Shown here one piece after another: positions 59,314 through 64,000 of a stretch of 64,000 nucleotides of DNA. The stretch's first letter is position 1; the number at the start of each line of letters is the position of its first letter. The position numbers and the translations under genes were made by a program. Where the stretch lies: the NCBI RefSeq assembly GCF_003867075.1, contig NZ_CP032544.1:2970001-3034000 (forward strand), in the 5' to 3' direction. Source of the stretch: Tenacibaculum mesophilum (GTDB lineage Bacteria; Bacteroidota; Bacteroidia; Flavobacteriales; Flavobacteriaceae). The notes below the pieces were generated by a model, which saw only the letters and a list, made by a program, of their open reading frames with translations, searched no databases and was not told the DNA's origin.

Positions 59314-60357
59314 ATGATGATAGTAAAGAAAAAAGACATACGTGCATTAACCAAAGAACAACTCCGTGACTTTTTTGTTGAAAACGGAGATAAAGCCTTT
59401 CGAGGTAACCAAGTATATGAATGGTTATGGCATAAAGCAGCACATTCGTTTGATGATATGACAAGTTTATCTAAAGTAACAAGAAAAATGCTTGATGAGA
59501 ACTTTGTAATCAATCATATTGAAGTTGATACAATGCAGCGTAGTAATGATGGTACTATAAAAAATGCAATTAAACTTCATGACGGATTAATTGTAGAGTC
59601 AGTTTTAATTCCTACAGAAAAACGTACTACAGCTTGTGTATCTAGTCAAGTAGGATGTAGTTTAGATTGTAAATTTTGTGCAACAGCTCGTTTAAAACGT
59701 ATGCGTAATTTAAATGCGGATGAAATCTACGATCAAGTTGTAGCAATTGATAAACAAAGTAGGTTATACCATAATCATAAATTGTCAAATATTGTTTTTA
59801 TGGGAATGGGAGAACCTTTAATGAATTACAACAACGTAATTAAAGCTATTGATAAAATAACTTCAGAAGAAGGCTTGGGAATGGCAGCTCGAAGAATTAC
59901 CGTATCAACTTCTGGTGTGCCTAAAATGATTAAAAAAATGGCAGATGATGAAGTACGTTTTAATTTAGCAGTTTCATTACACTCCGCTATTGATGAGGTT
60001 CGAACATCTATTATGCCATTTAATGCTACTTTTCCATTAAAAGATCTAAGGGAATCTTTGGAGTATTGGTATGAAAAGACTAAACGAAAAATAACGTATG
60101 AGTACGTTGTTTGGAATGGAATTAACGATCGAAAAGAAGATATTGATGCCTTGGTGCAATTCTGCAAATATGTTCCGTGTAAGGTTAATTTAATTGAGTA
60201 CAACCCAATAGATGACGGAGAGTTTCAACAAGCATCAGATAGAGCTTTAAACAATTATATTTCTAATCTTGAAATGAACGATATTGTGGTAAATGTGCGT
60301 CGTTCTAGAGGAAAAGATATTGATGCTGCTTGTGGGCAATTAGCTAATAAATCTTAG
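59314..60357 (+). CDS. rlmN: Dual-specificity 23S rRNA/tRNA adenine C2-methyltransferase RlmN
   Basis: A 347-residue radical SAM methyltransferase acting on A2503 of 23S rRNA and A37 of some tRNAs. It has CVSSQVGCSLDCKFCATARL with the CX3CX2C cluster, FMGMGEPLMNYNNV, and the C-terminal catalytic Cys in DIDAACGQLA. Start placed at the ATG-ATG at 59314; a longer frame from 59287 lies in the terminator hairpin. Confidence 0.96.
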   Translation: MMIVKKKDIRALTKEQLRDFFVENGDKAFRGNQVYEWLWHKAAHSFDDMTSLSKVTRKMLDENFVINHIEVDTMQRSNDGTIKNAIKLHDGLIVESVLIPTEKRTTACVSSQVGCSLDCKFCATARLKRMRNLNADEIYDQVVAIDKQSRLYHNHKLSNIVFMGMGEPLMNYNNVIKAIDKITSEEGLGMAARRITVSTSGVPKMIKKMADDEVRFNLAVSLHSAIDEVRTSIMPFNATFPLKDLRESLEYWYEKTKRKITYEYVVWNGINDRKEDIDALVQFCKYVPCKVNLIEYNPIDDGEFQQASDRALNNYISNLEMNDIVVNVRRSRGKDIDAACGQLANKS

Positions 60358-60632
60358 TACTCTATAAATAGAAAAGCAATGAGAAAAGAAACTAGAATTA
60401 AACTTAAGTTAATAATAATTTTATAAAGTCTTAGTTTCTTTAAAAAAGTTAAAACGATAATATCCAGTATACCTAACAAAAATACAAAAGGGAGACCTAA
60501 AAAAATGTATGGTAAAATAACTGGATTACCTAAACAAGAGCGTTGATTACCGTCAGAAATGTAGCTTCCTAATAATATTAAACAGGTGCAGATTATAAGA
60601 AAAACAATCGCTCTTGTCTTTAAGTGTTTCAT
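60354..60632 (-). CDS. Small membrane protein of unknown function
   Basis: A 92-residue protein with about three hydrophobic helices (AIVFLIICTCLILLGSYI, PYIFLGLPFVFLLGILDIIV, IIINLSLILVSFLIAFLFI). Its stop overlaps the rlmN stop by four bases. It fills the gap between rlmN and the polyprenyl synthase, and its composition suits a real gene. No family recognised. Confidence 0.6.
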   Translation of the reverse strand: MKHLKTRAIVFLIICTCLILLGSYISDGNQRSCLGNPVILPYIFLGLPFVFLLGILDIIVLTFLKKLRLYKIIINLSLILVSFLIAFLFIEY

Positions 60633-60669
60633 ATTTTGTTTTTAATCAAAAGTAAACATTTTTTATTCT

Positions 60670-60677
60670 TATTTTTG
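60670..60677 (+). promoter_or_regulatory. -7 element of the polyprenyl synthase gene
   Basis: TATTTTTG only 8 bases before the ATG at 60686, again suggesting a very short leader. Confidence 0.5.
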
Positions 60678-60685
60678 TTCACTAT

Positions 60686-61663
60686 ATGAAGCCAGTTGAG
60701 CAAATAAAACTTCCGATTGCTAAAGAAATGGAACTCTTTGAAACAAAGTTCAAAGATTCGATGTTGTCTAAAGTTCCATTATTAAACAGAATTACCTATT
60801 ATATCGTCCGCAGAAAAGGAAAGCAAATGCGACCAATGTTTGTGTTTTTGGTAGCAAAAATGGTTTCTAATGGTGGTTTTGATGAACGTACATATCGAGG
60901 AGCTTCAGTAGTAGAATTAATCCACACAGCAACATTAGTACATGATGATGTAGTTGACGATAGTAATAGACGTAGAGGTTTTTTCTCAATTAATGCACTT
61001 TGGAAGAATAAAATAGCTGTTTTAGTAGGTGATTATTTACTATCCAAAGGATTATTACTCTCTATAGATAATGAAGATTTTGATTTGTTAAAACTGATTT
61101 CTATTGCGGTTAGAGAAATGAGTGAAGGGGAGTTATTACAAATTGAAAAAGCTCGCAAACTAGATATTACTGAAGAAGTTTATTTTGAAATTATCCGTCA
61201 AAAGACAGCTACGCTAATAGCAGCTTGTTGTGGTATTGGTGCTGCTTCGGTAGGAGCAAATAATAAAACAGTGCAACAGATGCGTAAGTTTGGAGAGTAT
61301 ATTGGTATTGCTTTTCAAATTAAAGATGATTTATTTGATTACACTGAAGACAAAATAGGTAAACCAACAGGAATAGATATCAAAGAACAAAAGATGACAC
61401 TTCCGTTAATTTATACCTTGAATACTTGTTCTCCAAAAGAAAAATCGTGGTTAATAAATTCCGTTAAGAAGCATAACAAAAACAAAAAACGGGTAAAAGA
61501 AGTTATTGCTTTTGTCAAAGAAAATGGGGGATTGGAGTATACTACTGCTAAAATGCACGACTATAAAAATAAGGCATTAGCCATTTTAGACAATTATCCA
61601 GACTCAGATTATAAAAATTCCCTACTGCAAATGATTGATTATGTAGTAGAGCGAAAGATTTAA
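60686..61663 (+). CDS. Polyprenyl diphosphate synthase
   Basis: A 325-residue trans-isoprenyl diphosphate synthase. First Asp-rich motif LVHDDVVDDSNRRRG, second FQIKDDLFDYTED, with GKQMRPMFVFLVAK upstream. It builds the long chain of the respiratory quinone (menaquinone in this group) or a similar carrier. The chain length cannot be read reliably. Confidence 0.95.
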   Translation: MKPVEQIKLPIAKEMELFETKFKDSMLSKVPLLNRITYYIVRRKGKQMRPMFVFLVAKMVSNGGFDERTYRGASVVELIHTATLVHDDVVDDSNRRRGFFSINALWKNKIAVLVGDYLLSKGLLLSIDNEDFDLLKLISIAVREMSEGELLQIEKARKLDITEEVYFEIIRQKTATLIAACCGIGAASVGANNKTVQQMRKFGEYIGIAFQIKDDLFDYTEDKIGKPTGIDIKEQKMTLPLIYTLNTCSPKEKSWLINSVKKHNKNKKRVKEVIAFVKENGGLEYTTAKMHDYKNKALAILDNYPDSDYKNSLLQMIDYVVERKI

Positions 61664-61672
61664 AAAAAGTAC

Positions 61673-61710
61673 TAGAAATAAAAAACCTCGAGAATTTCTC
61701 GAGATTTTTG
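61673..61710. terminator. Bidirectional terminator
   Basis: AACCTCGAGAATTTCTCGAGATT hairpin with A-run and T-run between convergent genes. Confidence 0.8.
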
Positions 61711-64000
61711 TTACGGATTAGTTTTTTTTGAAATAATATATTTTTTAGATATTAGTTTTCCAGACTCAGAAACCCCTTCAATATAAACAATGACTTTTTC
61801 TTGTAAATTCTGTGGGATTTTAAAATCAAATTTAGAGTTTGCTTTTATTTCTATATTTGGTTCCCAAAAGATATCACCATAATATTTATAAGTATTGTCT
61901 ACGTAAGAGTTATATTCAGGAGTGTAATATTCTTTTTCGATAGAGAATCCTTTTTCTACTTTATACTCACTAAAGAAAGAAGTATTATTCTTGCTATATT
62001 CTCTTGGAGATAAGGTGTAAATATAAATATGTTCATTAGACCTAACATCATGAACTCTACCATAATAAATCTCTTTTACTGTATTAAGATAAATACTCTC
62101 AAGCATCCATAAGTCATAACTTATTTCGTTTTCATCCAAAAAAACTCGTACGTCTAATTTAAGACGATCTCTAGAATTTACTGGACTAATGGAAGTATCA
62201 CCTCCTTCAGTGTTTTTTCTTAATTGTGATAGGTTAGAAGTAGATTTTCCTAACCCCCTAGATCTTATATATAGGTAGCCATCTTTTGTTGTTGTTTTGT
62301 AGTTTTTGCTTTTTAAATAATCTAAAATTGTTTCACCTGAAGCTATAGTTGTATTATCGATGACTTTTCTAGTTAGCATTGTAGCTGCACCATAGGGGTT
62401 ATTTTCAGACTTAATATCTTTCTTTTTGTTGATTATAACTTCATCTAAAGTTTCAAATTTCTTTAATTGAAACATAGAGTTAGGTAATTCAGTGCTTGAA
62501 TTTTCAAAGCTATTAGAAAGCAAATTATTTTTATTGATTGAATCAATTAAAATAGTATTGGAAAACTGTAGATAAGGAGATACTTTTTGAATATTATTTT
62601 TAGTCTTTATCCCAAAATTTATGTAAGTGTTTTTTTTAATAGATGTGTTTTTTAATATGAATTGATTTTTTTCTTTAATCTCCCTAATAATATTATTATT
62701 AGAAGAATATATTAAAAGTGACTGTTTCTGATTTAAAGAACTAGAAAGAGTTCCAACAATATTGATACCATTTTCAAATGAATAATTAGTTTTAGGAGGA
62801 TTATTAAATATATCAAACCAATTATATTTACTCCAGCCTTGTGTTATCAACAATAGGTCAAGTTCTCTAAGTTTTTTATTGTTAATGTTATTGAAGTAAT
62901 AACTAGGGTTCTCTATGTTTCCCTTAATATAGGGTTTTAATAAAAAAGATGTATTTGTGTTGTTTTCAGGGGAATAGCTTTTTGTTTTTATAGGAAGAAA
63001 AGAAGAACTTAAGAAAACCTTTTCATTTGTGTTGTTTTTTAAGTGAATAGAGGTGGAATCACTTAAGTTATCAGGAGTGTTTTTTATATTTATATCAGTA
63101 AAAAGGGAAGGAGAATTAATAAAAATAAGTCGCTCTAAGATAGGAGTATTTTTATAATCAAAAACTGTGATTATATTAACTCCTTTATCAATATCATTTT
63201 TGTTAATAAACAAAGAGTATTTAGTGTCTTTAGAGTTAAAATTAAAATTATAAGATATAAATTTCCTTGTGTTGTGAATTAGAACTTTAAAAGAGCGGTT
63301 TTTTAGTTGATTTAAAGAGTTTTTATTAGTAAGTATATTAATTAAGAAAAAATTTGGATTTGAATTAATAACTCTGAGAGTTACTCCTTTATTTTTAGGT
63401 AACGGGGTTGATGATTTTATAGTTTGTCCATTCTCTAATACAGCTTCAAATTCGTAAGTTTCACCTCCTCTAATTAATAAATTTGTATTACCCAACCCAA
63501 AAGAGTTAGTAGAGAAGTTTTTGACTATTTCGTTTAAGTTATTCTTTATTACTCCTTTGTTAATTTTAATTCCTTCTCCGTTTTTATTTTTTATTAGAAT
63601 ACCAAAGTTGTTAATTGTATTGGAAAGAATATGGCCTCCTTCTGGAAACAGTTTAAATTCATATGAAGCACTCTCTTTTATTATTTTACTATCATTATTA
63701 TTATTATTATTATTATTACTGTTTATGATGGAAATTTTTTGAATAAAAGAATTGTCTTCTTTGAAGTTTTTCATCCAATTTGTAGAGGCTTTTATGTAAT
63801 AAGAATTATCTACAAAAGTAGAGTCTAATAAAATATTACCTGTACCAAGCCCGTTTTTAATATGTATTAATTTTTGAGTTTTTAACTTTCCTTCTAAATC
63901 AAAAATAGATACGTATAGGTTCGATGTTGTTGGGTGTAGCTTTTGTGAATTTTGCTCAAGTATATAAGCTTTAAACCAAAGCTCTTGTCCTGTTAAAAAT
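61711..64000 (-). CDS. Large TonB-plug/MG2-like outer-membrane protein, 5' end outside window
   Basis: The frame stays open past the ATG at 63774 to the window edge, reading LTGQELWFKAYILEQNSQKL and NLYVSIFDLEGKL, so the gene is truncated here. The visible part has macroglobulin-like beta domains, an LLITQGWSKYNWFDIF motif, and a C-terminal TonB plug-like segment (LDEVIINKKKD, ATMLTRKVID, YLYIRSRGLGKS). It resembles the Bacteroidetes family of MG2/TonB-plug proteins found at the outer membrane. An Asn8 run is coded by repeated AAT/AAC near 63700. Confidence 0.8.
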   Translation of the reverse strand, partial: FLTGQELWFKAYILEQNSQKLHPTTSNLYVSIFDLEGKLKTQKLIHIKNGLGTGNILLDSTFVDNSYYIKASTNWMKNFKEDNSFIQKISIINSNNNNNNNNDSKIIKESASYEFKLFPEGGHILSNTINNFGILIKNKNGEGIKINKGVIKNNLNEIVKNFSTNSFGLGNTNLLIRGGETYEFEAVLENGQTIKSSTPLPKNKGVTLRVINSNPNFFLINILTNKNSLNQLKNRSFKVLIHNTRKFISYNFNFNSKDTKYSLFINKNDIDKGVNIITVFDYKNTPILERLIFINSPSLFTDINIKNTPDNLSDSTSIHLKNNTNEKVFLSSSFLPIKTKSYSPENNTNTSFLLKPYIKGNIENPSYYFNNINNKKLRELDLLLITQGWSKYNWFDIFNNPPKTNYSFENGINIVGTLSSSLNQKQSLLIYSSNNNIIREIKEKNQFILKNTSIKKNTYINFGIKTKNNIQKVSPYLQFSNTILIDSINKNNLLSNSFENSSTELPNSMFQLKKFETLDEVIINKKKDIKSENNPYGAATMLTRKVIDNTTIASGETILDYLKSKNYKTTTKDGYLYIRSRGLGKSTSNLSQLRKNTEGGDTSISPVNSRDRLKLDVRVFLDENEISYDLWMLESIYLNTVKEIYYGRVHDVRSNEHIYIYTLSPREYSKNNTSFFSEYKVEKGFSIEKEYYTPEYNSYVDNTYKYYGDIFWEPNIEIKANSKFDFKIPQNLQEKVIVYIEGVSESGKLISKKYIISKKTNP

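Overview
The window looks like a stretch of core chromosome from an AT-rich member of the Flavobacteriaceae, probably Tenacibaculum or a close relative; the genus is a guess from overall feel, the family is well supported. The evidence is the gliding genes gldB and gldC, a secreted protease with a type IX secretion (T9SS) C-terminal sorting domain, a lipoprotein-type TamA (TamL), many flavobacterial promoters of the form TTG-N(18-21)-TAnnTTTG, A-rich rather than GGAGG start regions, and numerous small lipoproteins with a Cys at about residue 17. I see no prophage, insertion sequence, integrase or CRISPR array.

Layout. 1-1.4 kb: gldB-gldC, divergent from the 5' end of a probable nadE. 1.5-10.2 kb (minus): a FolK-deoxynucleoside kinase fusion, pnp, rpsO, fbaA-accD and tamL. 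10.3-12.5 kb: an rRNA methyltransferase convergent with a two-gene RiPP locus (GG-leader precursor plus radical SAM/SPASM enzyme). 13-18.2 kb: a second deoxynucleoside kinase, the T9SS metalloprotease and lipB. 18.3-20.5 kb: yceI, dtd, rsgA. 20.5-24.6 kb (minus): the aromatic amino acid operon pheA-aminotransferase-tyrA-DAHP synthase/chorismate mutase. It is preceded by a Phe/Tyr-rich leader peptide with mutually exclusive antiterminator and terminator hairpins. 24.7-26.3 kb: two identical tRNA-Asp genes, a DUF58 protein and thioredoxin. 26.4-27.8 kb: a SAM-II riboswitch and metK. 28-40.4 kb: mixed housekeeping and lipoprotein genes, including sppA, tag, dipeptidyl peptidase III, ilvE, mnmD with an apparent ATA start, trmN6, and an orphan GG-leader four-cysteine peptide. 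40.4-43.6 kb: metE under a cobalamin riboswitch. 43.7-54.2 kb: a DJ-1-like lipoprotein, NDH-2, a Crp/Fnr regulator, a saccharopine dehydrogenase-like enzyme, pckA, ade, ruvC, hemW and a cyclase. 54.5-54.65 kb: a candidate structured small RNA. 54.7-64 kb: an MFS transporter, a VOC protein, a MazG-like protein, aroA, queA, rlmN, a polyprenyl synthase and the 3' part of a large TonB-plug-like protein.

How the genes work together. The richest signal is regulatory RNA in amino-acid metabolism. Phenylalanine/tyrosine synthesis appears to be controlled by classical leader-peptide attenuation, SAM synthesis by a SAM-II riboswitch, and B12-independent methionine synthase by a B12 riboswitch with a terminator expression platform. 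Two peptide genes with double-glycine leaders, one next to an FxsB-like radical SAM enzyme whose core carries a Trp-Ser-Asn motif, point to undescribed ribosomal peptide products. All functions are read from sequence and memory of families; no searches were run.
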